Shown: piece by piece, positions 9,101 to 15,800 of the stretch
How the letters are laid out: each line of letters begins with the position of its first letter
How positions within the stretch are numbered: position 1 is the first letter of the stretch
NCBI GenBank assembly: GCA_023807065.1
Contig: JAJJLU010000045.1
Coordinates: 1 to 27,262 of the forward strand
Length of the DNA: 27,262 nucleotides
Direction of reading: 5' to 3'
Source of the DNA: Isotricha intestinalis
Lineage: Eukaryota > Ciliophora > Litostomatea > Vestibuliferida > Isotrichidae
Position numbers and translations under genes: made by a program
The notes under the pieces: model-generated
What the model saw: the letters and a program-made list of their open reading frames with translations, nothing else
Database searches by the model: none
Told to the model about the DNA's origin: nothing

Positions 9101-11931
9101 CAGTTTAATAAAGTGAAATAATTTGGTAATTCATTATAATATATAAAAGAAGAATTTAAACAAAATTTTAAAAAAGGAATTTTAAATTTTTGGTTTAAGG
9201 AATTGTATTTGTTCAAATAATCTTTTGAAAGTTTAAAAATTAAATTTGTAATATTACAATACATTTCATGGTATTGATTATTTTTTAAAATATAAGAAAA
9301 GAGATATTTGAAATAATATTTAAAAGAGGATAAAATTTGATTAAAATATAAATTATTATTCTCTTTAAAAAAGACTTTAAGCAATTTATTATTAAATTCA
9401 TATAATTTTTTTGAACTTAAAATATTAAGAATATTTGTTTTACTAAATAAACAGTAATTATATAATTCATTTAAAACATCTTTTTTATCAATTAAAAAAT
9501 CTTCATCTAACAGTTCATTATTAAGAGAAATTAAATCTATGATTTTTTCTAAGATTGAAACATTTAAATTTGAAATTGTTAAAATCTTGAGAATAATAAT
9601 AAGACATATATTTTCTAATTTTTTATTCTTTATTGAAATATCCATTAAAACATCAATAAATTTTTCAGTTTTATTTTCATCACCAAATATTTGGCAAATA
9701 TTCATTTCAATTTTTTTTAAAGAATTAATGTGAATATATACAATTAAAAGAATAATTAATAAATAATCTTCATTATCTTTATTATTTATTAATAAATCTT
9801 GTAATAACAAATAATTAGGATAATCATTACTTAAAATGTATGGAAATCTTAAATATTTTCCAATTTCATCACTTTTTAAATTATTATAATTATTTTCAAA
9901 AATATATTCACAAAAAGAAAAAAGAATATATTGAATAACATTTGTATCATTTTCTTTTAATTTAATAATATTACTTTCTTTTTTATTTTTAATATCATCT
10001 AAAAAATTTAAATTAAATATTTCATCAAATATATCTTCTTTCTCAGTGATATTCATAATATTTTCTCTTTTTAAGTTTTTTTTAATTCCATCTAATAAAG
10101 TTTTATTTGAATTGAATAAATTTTTAGAATAAAAACTATTAAATTCAAAAATATGTTCTTTAATATCATAACTATTTGAAATTGAATCAAGTTTTAAAAT
10201 GATAAAAAATATTAAATTTTCATAAGATAAAGTTATAGTATTTATTTTATCTTCTTGAATAACAAAAATAGAAGTTAATTCGGTTCCTCCATCTTTTGGA
10301 TTAAAAGTATTATTTTTTATATCATATATTACTTTTCCATCTGAACTAAATAAAATTCCATTAACAACTAAAAATTTATTTAATGATTTTGTTGAATCAA
10401 ATAATTTATCTATTATTTGTTCTTTTGCAGGAATATCATCATATTTCACTTTTTTCAATTCATTTTTTAAAATTACTGTTTTTAAAAAAGAAAAATTAAT
10501 TTGGTTTTTTTCAATTGAAATTTCATAAATATCTAAAGCATATACAAATTTTTTAGAATAATATATATTTTCTTCATCATTTGGTTTATTAAATATTGGA
10601 TGAAGAATATATAAATAATTATCTTCACAAAAAACTGAAGAAAAATTAGAATAATTTTCAACTTCTTTTAGCTTATCTTTTTCTTCTTCATTATTTGAAA
10701 ATAAAGAAAGATAATAATCTTTATTATTTGTAAATAACAAATTACATGTTTTTTCATCATATTTTAAATATTCAGAATTTAATTCTTCTAAATGAGAATT
10801 ATAAGCTTTAATAACTTTATTACATTTCTTAAAATCATCATAAGAAAAAGTAAAAATATATTTTCCGGAACTAAAAAGACTTAATCTTTTTTTTTCTATT
10901 TTTTTAACTTTAACAACACTAAATTTATCTGGAAAAGAAGAATTTAATTTATGGATTTTTATTAATTCACCTTCTAAATTATTATAAATAATTAAATATT
11001 TATTAGATAAATAGATAGCACTTGCATTTTCAAAAGATAAAATATTTTTATATTTCATTAGTTTAGAGAATGAATTAGTTGATATATCTGATAATTTTAT
11101 ATTTGGAAAATCTTTTTCTTGAAAAATTGGAATATCAATTAGAAATTTTTTTTCTAAATGATATTTTTGAATTTTTTGAATGAAAAATAAAAATCCATAA
11201 CATGATTTAAAATAAATAGATAAATAATATATAATACTTAAAAGTTTAATTTTAATATCTTCTTCTTCTTCTTTTGTTTTATTTAATAAATCATTAATTT
11301 TATTCACAATTTTAATAAAATCTTTTGAAAAAAGGAAAAATAGATCATAATGATTTTCAAAATATTTCGAAAAATTATCAAAAATAGTTTTAGAATATTT
11401 AACATTATCATCAATATTATCAAGGTTCAAAGAATTAAAATTATGAAGAGCAATTTTAATAATCATAAAATTTAATTTATATTCAATATTATTAGAAACT
11501 GAATCAATGTATTTTCTTAATTTCATTTTTAATTTATTATTACAATCATTAATATTATCAATTCTATTTTCACAATCTAAAATAAATTTTTTTGTATTAA
11601 AAGAAAAACATTCAGTTTCTAAAAAAGAATTTTCATACCATTTATTAATAAAATCTCTAGGTAAATATTTGAACTCATCAATCATTTTAATTTGTTCAAT
11701 TTTTAAAATTGAAGGATGTTGAAAAAAAATACTATTCTTTTTCCTATTTTCAAAAAAAGTATCTATTGGAAATATATTTGAACATTTTGCCTTTAAATTA
11801 TTTAATGTTTGTAAATCTTCTTGTTTTGAACTTAGTGTTGAACATATTTCAATATTTGAATTTATTATTGTTTCAATTACAGGCTTTGGAATTGACATAT
11901 TCAAATTTTCTTGTTCAATTTCATTACTCAT
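196..11931 (-). CDS. Giant HECT-domain E3 ubiquitin ligase (HECTD4/HERC-like)
   Basis: This single open frame of 3911 residues ends in a full HECT domain from about residue 3540. Motifs seen there are GENATDAGGPAREI near 3580 and, close to the end, LPRSHTCFFTIDIPPYS, with the catalytic thioester cysteine at Cys3871. HECT enzymes accept ubiquitin from an E2 on this cysteine and pass it to substrates. Repeats with an RCC1-like look (for example KEGKYYIFGK near 2905 and GKDGKVYYL near 3114) precede the HECT domain, so the order resembles large HERC or HECTD4 proteins. An early beta-rich stretch around 270-600 could be a propeller. Residues about 2170-2370 are a Lys/Glu tract ending in a lysine-rich block that could act as a nuclear signal. 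The rest looks like helical repeat scaffold. The ATG follows an A/T-rich leader. The HECT call is secure; the subfamily is inferred. Confidence 0.93.
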   Translation of the reverse strand: MSNEIEQENLNMSIPKPVIETIINSNIEICSTLSSKQEDLQTLNNLKAKCSNIFPIDTFFENRKKNSIFFQHPSILKIEQIKMIDEFKYLPRDFINKWYENSFLETECFSFNTKKFILDCENRIDNINDCNNKLKMKLRKYIDSVSNNIEYKLNFMIIKIALHNFNSLNLDNIDDNVKYSKTIFDNFSKYFENHYDLFFLFSKDFIKIVNKINDLLNKTKEEEEDIKIKLLSIIYYLSIYFKSCYGFLFFIQKIQKYHLEKKFLIDIPIFQEKDFPNIKLSDISTNSFSKLMKYKNILSFENASAIYLSNKYLIIYNNLEGELIKIHKLNSSFPDKFSVVKVKKIEKKRLSLFSSGKYIFTFSYDDFKKCNKVIKAYNSHLEELNSEYLKYDEKTCNLLFTNNKDYYLSLFSNNEEEKDKLKEVENYSNFSSVFCEDNYLYILHPIFNKPNDEENIYYSKKFVYALDIYEISIEKNQINFSFLKTVILKNELKKVKYDDIPAKEQIIDKLFDSTKSLNKFLVVNGILFSSDGKVIYDIKNNTFNPKDGGTELTSIFVIQEDKINTITLSYENLIFFIILKLDSISNSYDIKEHIFEFNSFYSKNLFNSNKTLLDGIKKNLKRENIMNITEKEDIFDEIFNLNFLDDIKNKKESNIIKLKENDTNVIQYILFSFCEYIFENNYNNLKSDEIGKYLRFPYILSNDYPNYLLLQDLLINNKDNEDYLLIILLIVYIHINSLKKIEMNICQIFGDENKTEKFIDVLMDISIKNKKLENICLIIILKILTISNLNVSILEKIIDLISLNNELLDEDFLIDKKDVLNELYNYCLFSKTNILNILSSKKLYEFNNKLLKVFFKENNNLYFNQILSSFKYYFKYLFSYILKNNQYHEMYCNITNLIFKLSKDYLNKYNSLNQKFKIPFLKFCLNSSFIYYNELPNYFTLLNWNDLFEIIKKLSEIKSQNDNNTENKYDIIFDNFSFSNEQPKYLLFSLPNSDKSSLYIEEFIVQKEILKNKNTLVLGVIEEITNSQEIYKIEYINHEKQFTYSNVIINDLDIKDGIKIRFNPEANNFFVKVRISNYKFFNEKIDPILKPCIELFNNILKKFSFYLGYDDKITNLFNTRLFSLGIPKNKNKDKNNSDLKLFEEYLNNKNLKTIFQTKKSSSEINLEEDEEITTEKKKINEDSSLEDLISNNNIINVIKRFENQMKIIIKGEIPDKIVKYAFFIILHHENLLEIFINYCQDENQQKESENILNKNIFYVILERCSDLRRTYKEIKDNLINRNLEITDTFNFIFEKLKFLYSLNPEIKVNKTPKKINQIFSKQLNQIINEHIINITQIIMNEDITIDNILDGYDKIQTQARFREISLLILKEVLHNIKDNDVICYILSNFYFNFSEYNSIPSIYDSLKCVNENIVRNITKSFHIILTSIVEKIENEKLSKFNLAIYLSFLIWKIRKRNFIMFASNNKIQIFDLFKNKINLEKANKFLFILPESGLEGKNYINFYELRPIDDYHLGKILTDLFIYYTSRIIHLENKNEEKDDYLKKEKDNSNNELKLVRLESIIQTDYFSIFEIIINAFGHQFQNILQVFNSETHILAEKEITFPFEEKSFEPFIKKMIQKKLENVLNGFNKISLYQYSTSNNLNNRRTIFKYHSIWKNLLSLTKFSNYENTQLIFNILKIFTLIEFDNLYLFVDKIQDNKKSKNDFKLEDFYDLILNITKYTSLITNYFKFIYENKEKEKILNFIFDKIKNEKKIFLLSFFNFNIQNITHFSPVIYNSKLNLENKLINYIPDEKDLELLIKRGYFLKQEKLRTIGLIFNKQKEENDESLDDESITNSYNSNEEDDEEHNDAIKNIAETFTLINISREIPILSDEIINGLNPNFTFGNENEIIYNDNYFNSQDFSLNVLDFLIEYLSDNLLIKKRFSPLLLIEYIQILKCLIFNYSKSEKVKLFINEKSKEISQLLSINLLSFPHSLMFKDKIEVCLSNCIYNLDKETLEKEQELNYNDITTGIEDNENKVKKLQNCFGNLIERNGDCIGGTLYFYNIPGKKVLIPITDKVKLKNCSWYDKSDTKDMILNVLNLNLFEKLKEKYKDISQDDDNNFTPFIRREMVILCNDLLEKLGLKNKKYFGEEINNKKKKKENKKEFSEDLKEKEKKEKNQNNDEEEVIELNSENENDYEELSNEENEDNLNKDEDKGDENDDKEEDEKEENEKDEDKGDENAEKEEDEKEENEKNEDKGDEDKGDENEEKEEDEKEEDEKEEDEKEEEKEEEKKDRKKEEEEDEKLEEKEVEDEKIEAKKEKEEEKEKLEDEKLEDKKEEDEEEEEEILEKDINIDEEKRNKNKKKEKKNKGKKKKKRKDKELKEEENNEVKENWENFYKIIAREYELSTCVFLVEDKLFNKCSLRMACFSFDSNYFSTENLTSLSLPLKINQLTENIIPLSEEITFDLLNNKKNNENKEKEKEKEENNSKNLYLSLCQKFKIKTKKGKLKYNDRYLDDMRKFYNLYDCSPNFKNNNSINTYQDIKLTGIYIIKFYLRLLIIKDNNMDLIDLKSLKLLFAITSYYKLFFNKKEEYEIVKQGIEKYLEINLNKIDIIELLKFQNIITYDTKITDENDFIKQTQDKFMILIIDSLVKNKYYQKLKNLFSILLNKTKELHDDNNLENCITLFPIIINLLSKVPQNEINNYYSEYENSPLIISFTKIVNNDSRLQKTDFSIYCLEFLLNSLIIFKNNNISISSFESTIVKLTEDYDILVNKLKSKHLLNILIQKDKNLVIENTKTISIPDNKGIPYIIKIKKTNTDKIYISDNNITNNNNISNNQQLICVSESSNEIFEKVNSKQDIEIPSDNCYIYNDNESSKRSIIIDGFNKFKDKIINNTLLQNDSMEFEIENTFQFTKDCTIGVDKEGKYYIFGKLGSLNTQKVFKPFPELNDINTLEKIINIRNNVILTSTSLYFSPSKTPENFGLTRAANGYLKKYSLSNTNENFIKATYETSIVLLTDKGEVYGILLDGDYRNFSENQINETRSLYKLSLPSHLKVIDICENYSCVIFLCYDKNLDKNVIYVNADIKSFHFFSRNSTEDNVFNKEVGFFSGKNIIKILNNEDIYFVALGKDGKVYYLDRDEYNKYGINTIDYFINLQIKIIDIYNCGKGIVFKGIDEKNGNEFTFIGGDSYVSGFSINKRNDKIKLSNPEMIDFDFYIKNKNKDKEKNKNKNENKALLYKKMIKILGCENSIYILYNIYLPFIQIQNEKFTFLKNNCRLITKNKEYLIIPSTLKKNNSQIYLFNIAEVWILNDKLEDEYDFKFIINSEQSIYTEYLISKLALFVKNIEDINEICIQIPLSIQNQITDSKFKPEYSFKFSDLDSFVKYNNIDIRINPLLENASEETKLKYENIKKDIEKNLAEINIDYLTQYIRSKEFYDMNYFSMNQTLKEYLIDKYHNYDKYQEMSEEKTLNLISDISNQIVLSSENLLKHSSIVCQTSLIDTLFNNTEFIEKKIRENYFNQNLSLLKSSQTKLKIKVSRSLAMKNKELNLKDLNYEWTIFSQIIKKLKNEKNNYFFKNKNSNLFSIILIGENATDAGGPAREIITQAFEELTSPYLDLFIPTPNNISKSGNDRDKYTINPSAKNEKQIEIFKCIGKILAYVISSENYAPLHLSQFVFKQILNYKIEPIDIENIDIHSYNSIIKILTYGTLEQKKNLYGIIDFTCQLSNGDIIELIPNGKNILLNESNQNQFLELYLKARSNEIYEQAQAIKIGLCSVIPEQIINFLTWQDFEYKICGPQSFDMDLLIRNTKYTGFKPSDPTIKFFWKFLNECTLEEKYLYLKFANGFSRLPKDDSGFNKNPHQITKMEDISSNDYDKKLPRSHTCFFTIDIPPYSTYEILKEKMLYAMKNSMVISDTEEFLGLDI
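4845..5460 (-). repeat. Low-complexity Lys/Glu/Asp tract in the HECT gene
   Basis: In the HECT reading frame this stretch encodes about 200 residues that are nearly all Glu, Lys and Asp. It is built from slipped copies of short units such as EEDEKEE and DEDKGDEN. On the plus strand the DNA shows as TCTTCTTCTTTTTCA-type tandem units, especially about 5130-5370. A lysine-rich block (KKKKKRKDKE) closes the tract. The pattern fits replication-slippage expansion of a disordered charged linker. Long Ser/Phe-rich or Lys-rich frames seen here on either strand are shadows of this repeat. Confidence 0.85.
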
Positions 11932-12150
11932 ATTTTTATATAATTTTTTTTTTCTTTAATTTCTGGTTTATTTTAAAATAAATTATTTAATTATAAAAAT
12001 TATTTATTATTTAATATTTATTAAAAAACAAAAGTCTATCAATCACTACTTCTTAATATATATAAAAATAAATTTTAAAATTTTAAATATCAAAAAAAAT
12101 TAAAAATTTAAAAAATCCTTAAAAAACTAAATAATGATGTTTAAAAGAAT
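11932..12150. other. Spacer between PKA-like and HECT genes
   Basis: This 219-bp AT-rich spacer lies between two minus-strand genes, so it holds the 3' flank of the kinase gene and the promoter and leader of the HECT gene. No RNA gene or conserved element was recognised. Confidence 0.5.
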
Positions 12151-13189
12151 TTAAGCAGCAACCCAATCTCCAAAAGGATCATTAGCAGGATTAATAGCAG
12201 GAGTTAAATTTTCATCTGAATCTTCATAATTATCAAAATTACTAAAATCTCCATTTCCACTAACTTTAGGAATATAAAACCCAGGTTTAACTTTAAGAAT
12301 TTGACTAAATTCAATTTCTTTAAAAAATCTATGTCCCTTAATATCATTAATTCCATTTTTTAAATTTCCATATCTTTTACTTAAATCTTTGACTAATAAA
12401 TGTTTAATTAAGCTTTTAGCAGCTTTATTAAAATTAGAAGGAAATTTGAGAATAGAATGAGTAATTTTATGGTAAATTTTCATAGGATCATTATCATTAA
12501 AAGGATCAATTCCAGCTAACATTTCATATAATAATACTCCAAAAGCCCAATAATCACAGCTTTTATTATGCCCTTCATTTAATATTATTTCAGGAGCTAA
12601 ATAGTTTGGTGTTCCACATATAGTATAAGTTTTATCTTCTACAACTTTAGCAAAACCAAAATCTGTTAATTTTAATGATCCTTTACTATCAAATAATAAA
12701 TTTTCTGGTTTTAAATCTCTATATACTATATCTTTCTGATGAATATGGTCTAACATTGTGATTATTTGAGCTGCATAAAATTGGGCTTGATCAAAAGGAA
12801 TTTTACCATTTGAACGAAGAAATTTAAAGAAATCTCCTCCATTAACAAATTCAATAATAATATATAAATATTTCTCATCTTGTCCTACTCCATCCATTGA
12901 TACCTATTTTATTAAATATTGTATTATATTTAAAATTTTTTAATTTATTTTTTCTTACTATGAAATTACTCTTTATATATGATAAAATCTTCACTTCATT
13001 TACTATGTGATCTACTTGCTTATTGTTTACTATATCTACTTTTTTTAATATTTTAGCAACAAAAAATTTTCCTGATGTTTTGTGCTTTACTAAACGTACT
13101 CGAGAAAATGTTCCCATTCCTACTGTGTCTAATATGTCATAGTCTTGTATTTTCACCTTTCTAACTTGGGCTTTGTTGAAGGCATCCAT
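12151..13189 (-). CDS. PKA-type AGC protein kinase, catalytic subunit (two exons)
   Basis: The joined exons (13189-12959 and 12903-12151 on the minus strand) give 327 residues, slightly shorter than animal PKA C subunits of about 350. The kinase has a glycine loop GMGTFSRV (24-31, third glycine replaced by Ser), ATP-anchoring Lys46 in FVAK, alpha-C Glu65, catalytic loop YRDLKPEN with Asp140, DFG Asp158, and an activation loop TYTICGTPNYLAPE. Thr171 there sits at the PKA Thr197 position that is phosphorylated for activity. The tail keeps an AGC arrangement with FDNYED and a hydrophobic FGDW just before the C-terminus. It is expected to phosphorylate Ser/Thr in basic contexts under a cyclic-nucleotide-binding regulatory subunit not encoded here. 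A PKG-type or other AGC relative is possible; activity is very likely because all catalytic residues are present. Confidence 0.92.
12904..12958 (-). other. Spliceosomal intron in the PKA-like gene (55 nt)
   Basis: Reading the minus strand, the donor is ATA|GTAAGA and the acceptor is AAAATAG|GTATCA. Removing 55 nt, a length not divisible by three, joins SNFI to VSMDGVGQDEKY in phase 0. This restores the continuous AGC kinase stretch that in animal PKA reads FLVRLEGAF followed by the hinge. Retaining the intron gives a non-kinase tail and an early stop. The intron is almost entirely A and T. It is the only intron supported in the window. Confidence 0.92.
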
Positions 13190-13969
13190 TTTTTTTTTAT
13201 TTTTTGGAAGTTATATTTTTTTATTTTTTTTGGATTTTAGTTTTTTTTGGGGATAATTTATTTATTTTTTTTCTTAATTAAATAAAATTTATTGATATTA
13301 TTTTAATGAAAATATATTTTGAACCTTAATTTTAAAATAATTACTCTATTTACATTATTTACATATTTTAAAACAAAATTTAAAATTTTATGTTAGTAAT
13401 TAAATATTCAAAAGACAATTTACAAATATATATATATAGTAAAAATTTGTGATTATTATAATTCTTTAAGTTAATCAATGAAAAAAAACAAAAATAAAAA
13501 GAATTAATTTGGAAAAGGAATTTTTGATATATAAAAGATAATAAATAATACTGTATTCAAGAAATATAAATATATTATTTGTACATTTCATTTGAGATAA
13601 TTAAAATTTATTTTGTATTTTTTCTTTCAATTAACTTTTCAATATTAATAATTGTTAATTGTTCAATATTCTAAAAAAAAATTAATTCATTTATTATTTA
13701 ATTTTTAACTGTTTTAAATGATAAATAGATTTATTAAATTAATATTCTTATAAACTTTTATTATTTTAAAATTTTAATATAATTATTTAAATTAATATCA
13801 AAAAGAATGTTAATTATTTTTCTTTCAATATTTATTTTAAAACAAAATATTTTGAATTTAAACTTAATTTATTTAATTTACCCTTTTTATATAAAAATAA
13901 TAACATTATCATCTTTCTAACTTTTTATATATAATAATTATATTTATAATTTATAATGACAAGAATAAT
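13190..13969. other. Long AT-rich spacer upstream of the PKA-like gene
   Basis: This 780-bp spacer separates two minus-strand genes: the sestrin 3' flank on its right and the PKA-like promoter and 5' leader on its left. It is very AT-rich with T runs near the kinase start and a short TA run near 13425-13438. No open frame with coding character, RNA gene or repeat family was found. Confidence 0.55.
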
Positions 13970-15640
13970 TTATTGTTGATTATTTTTCATTAATTCATTA
14001 ATAGCTTTTGAAAAGTAAATTAATTGCACTCTCATTTTTACATTTACAATTAATAAGATAATATGCATAATTTCTTCATGTAAAAAAATTGAATTCATTT
14101 CACAAAAATCAGATAAAGACACATCTTTTGGATAACAAACGAATTTTTTAAGATATTTAGTATAATTAACATTATCACAAAGTAATTTCGTAATATTTTT
14201 ATATTTATAATCTTCATGATAATATCCATATAATTTTTCTATATACCTAATTATTGCTTCTTTAACATATTTTGAGTTTAAAGAAGAATTAATTTTTTTT
14301 AATTCTGAAGAATTTGAAGTTAATTCAAAAATATATTTAATTTCATCATTTATCCAATTAATTAAATTTGGAGCATAGTTCTTTAAATTATAATAACCAT
14401 GATCACTCCAATTATATTCAAAAGAGGTTAAAAAAACATTTTTATTAGGACCTTTAAAAGCGATTTTATCATAATCTTCACTTAAATATTTATTATATAT
14501 ATTACTACATAAATTTTCATCAGATACATTTTTATCTCCTTTTTCCCAAGAATCAACACTATTAAAAGAAGATTGTTTTAAGGTATATAAATCATTAATT
14601 TTATAACTTGTATCACTTGTATCTTTATCATTTAATTCATTTTCTTCATCAAATTCTTCTTCTTTTTTTTTATCTTCTTCTTTTTTTATTTCATTAATAA
14701 TATTTAATATTTGTTCTTGTTTTATTACATCTATTTTTTCAGTCATATCTTTACTTCTTTTTCTATGAATTTCATTTTCGTTATTAAATTTTTTAAATTC
14801 CACTAATTCTTCTAAAAGAGACATTTTTTGAAATTCCATTAATATTAAACAAGCTTCTGTTAATTCAGATATATTTAAAATATTTTTTAATTTATTTAAT
14901 TCTTCAATTTTAATATTCCAAGGTTGATGTGCTATAATATTATTTAAATTAGCTAATTGTTTTAATTTATTTGGTACAACATTTAAACCTAAAATTAACC
15001 AATTTATATCTCCATCATTATCTAAAAATTCTTCTTCAAACAATCTTGTTAAATATTCATTTTTCATTGTAGAACATGCCATTAAAGCTAAATAATATTT
15101 CCATTGAATAGGTAAAGAAGAATTTTTTTTAAAAGTAAAATTTACTGTTTTTTCATATATTGACATATAATTTTTATACCAAATAAAATAATGTTCAAAA
15201 TATAAAAATCTTCTCATTCTTTTTAAATTTTCTTTTAAAGTATCTTCAATATTATCATCTGAATTATTATAAATGGACTGATGATTAATTATATATGATG
15301 ATTGTTGTTTTAAAGTATTATTCGTTTTTAGCATTTTTTCAATTTCTTCTTTTCTGTCTTCTTCTGTATCAAAGAAAAAATTTTGAGATAAATATGAAAA
15401 AAAATTGCTTTGAATAATATATATTGATTCTGATTCAATTAAATTAATTCGTATGTTAATTGAATCTATATAATCTTTATTAAGTTCAGAATTATATTTT
15501 TCAATCTTTTGAATTATTGATAGAATATCATCATATTGTGGATTTTTATGAGAAAGAATTGAATACAGTTTGTTTAAATCTTTTATATAATTGTAATAAA
15601 TAGTTAATTGATTTGTAGATATATCAAATGTTTTTAACAT
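13970..15640 (-). CDS. Sestrin homologue (PA26 family)
   Basis: The 556-residue protein aligns by eye with animal sestrins over both halves. The N-terminal half has YYLALMAC (183-189 region), the segment LKQLANLNNIIAHQPWNI, and a helix matching the AhpD-like fold. The C-terminal half has NWSDHGYY, FELTSNS, YGYYHEDYKY, KKFVCYPKD and a final helix ending near SKAINEL. Animal sestrins sense leucine and restrain mTORC1 through GATOR2. Here the position of the peroxidatic cysteine (Cys125 of human SESN2) is Asn194, while Tyr196 matches Tyr127. Thr441, Glu523 and His526 match leucine-pocket positions Thr374, Glu451 and His454, and Glu476-Asp477 match the GATOR2-contact pair Asp406-Asp407. A Lys/Glu-rich linker (about 300-350) separates the halves. 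The family is secure; a nutrient-sensing role is inferred. Confidence 0.9.
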   Translation of the reverse strand: MLKTFDISTNQLTIYYNYIKDLNKLYSILSHKNPQYDDILSIIQKIEKYNSELNKDYIDSINIRINLIESESIYIIQSNFFSYLSQNFFFDTEEDRKEEIEKMLKTNNTLKQQSSYIINHQSIYNNSDDNIEDTLKENLKRMRRFLYFEHYFIWYKNYMSIYEKTVNFTFKKNSSLPIQWKYYLALMACSTMKNEYLTRLFEEEFLDNDGDINWLILGLNVVPNKLKQLANLNNIIAHQPWNIKIEELNKLKNILNISELTEACLILMEFQKMSLLEELVEFKKFNNENEIHRKRSKDMTEKIDVIKQEQILNIINEIKKEEDKKKEEEFDEENELNDKDTSDTSYKINDLYTLKQSSFNSVDSWEKGDKNVSDENLCSNIYNKYLSEDYDKIAFKGPNKNVFLTSFEYNWSDHGYYNLKNYAPNLINWINDEIKYIFELTSNSSELKKINSSLNSKYVKEAIIRYIEKLYGYYHEDYKYKNITKLLCDNVNYTKYLKKFVCYPKDVSLSDFCEMNSIFLHEEIMHIILLIVNVKMRVQLIYFSKAINELMKNNQQ

Positions 15641-15800
15641 TATTCAATAATTATAATTTGTTTACGTATTCTCTTATTTAAAAAAAAATAAAATAAATTT
15701 TTAATTTGGAGAAATTTTTTTATAAATTAATTCAAATGATTTAAATTAGTTTTTAATTTTTATTTAATCAATGATTTATTAAATAATATTAATAATTTTT
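15641..15800. other. Short spacer between WDR48-like and sestrin genes
   Basis: This 160-bp AT-rich spacer holds the 3' flank of the minus-strand WD40 gene and the promoter and leader of the sestrin gene. No motif stands out. Confidence 0.5.

Noticed and set aside
12875..13189. A separate 104-aa protein and a 248-aa kinase fragment as two genes
   Set aside because: They are two exons of one PKA-type kinase; a GT-AG intron of 55 nt joins them in phase and completes the catalytic domain.
13420..13440. TA-repeat stretch as a replication origin or promoter
   Set aside because: Short TA runs are expected at this base composition, and nothing else marks the site.
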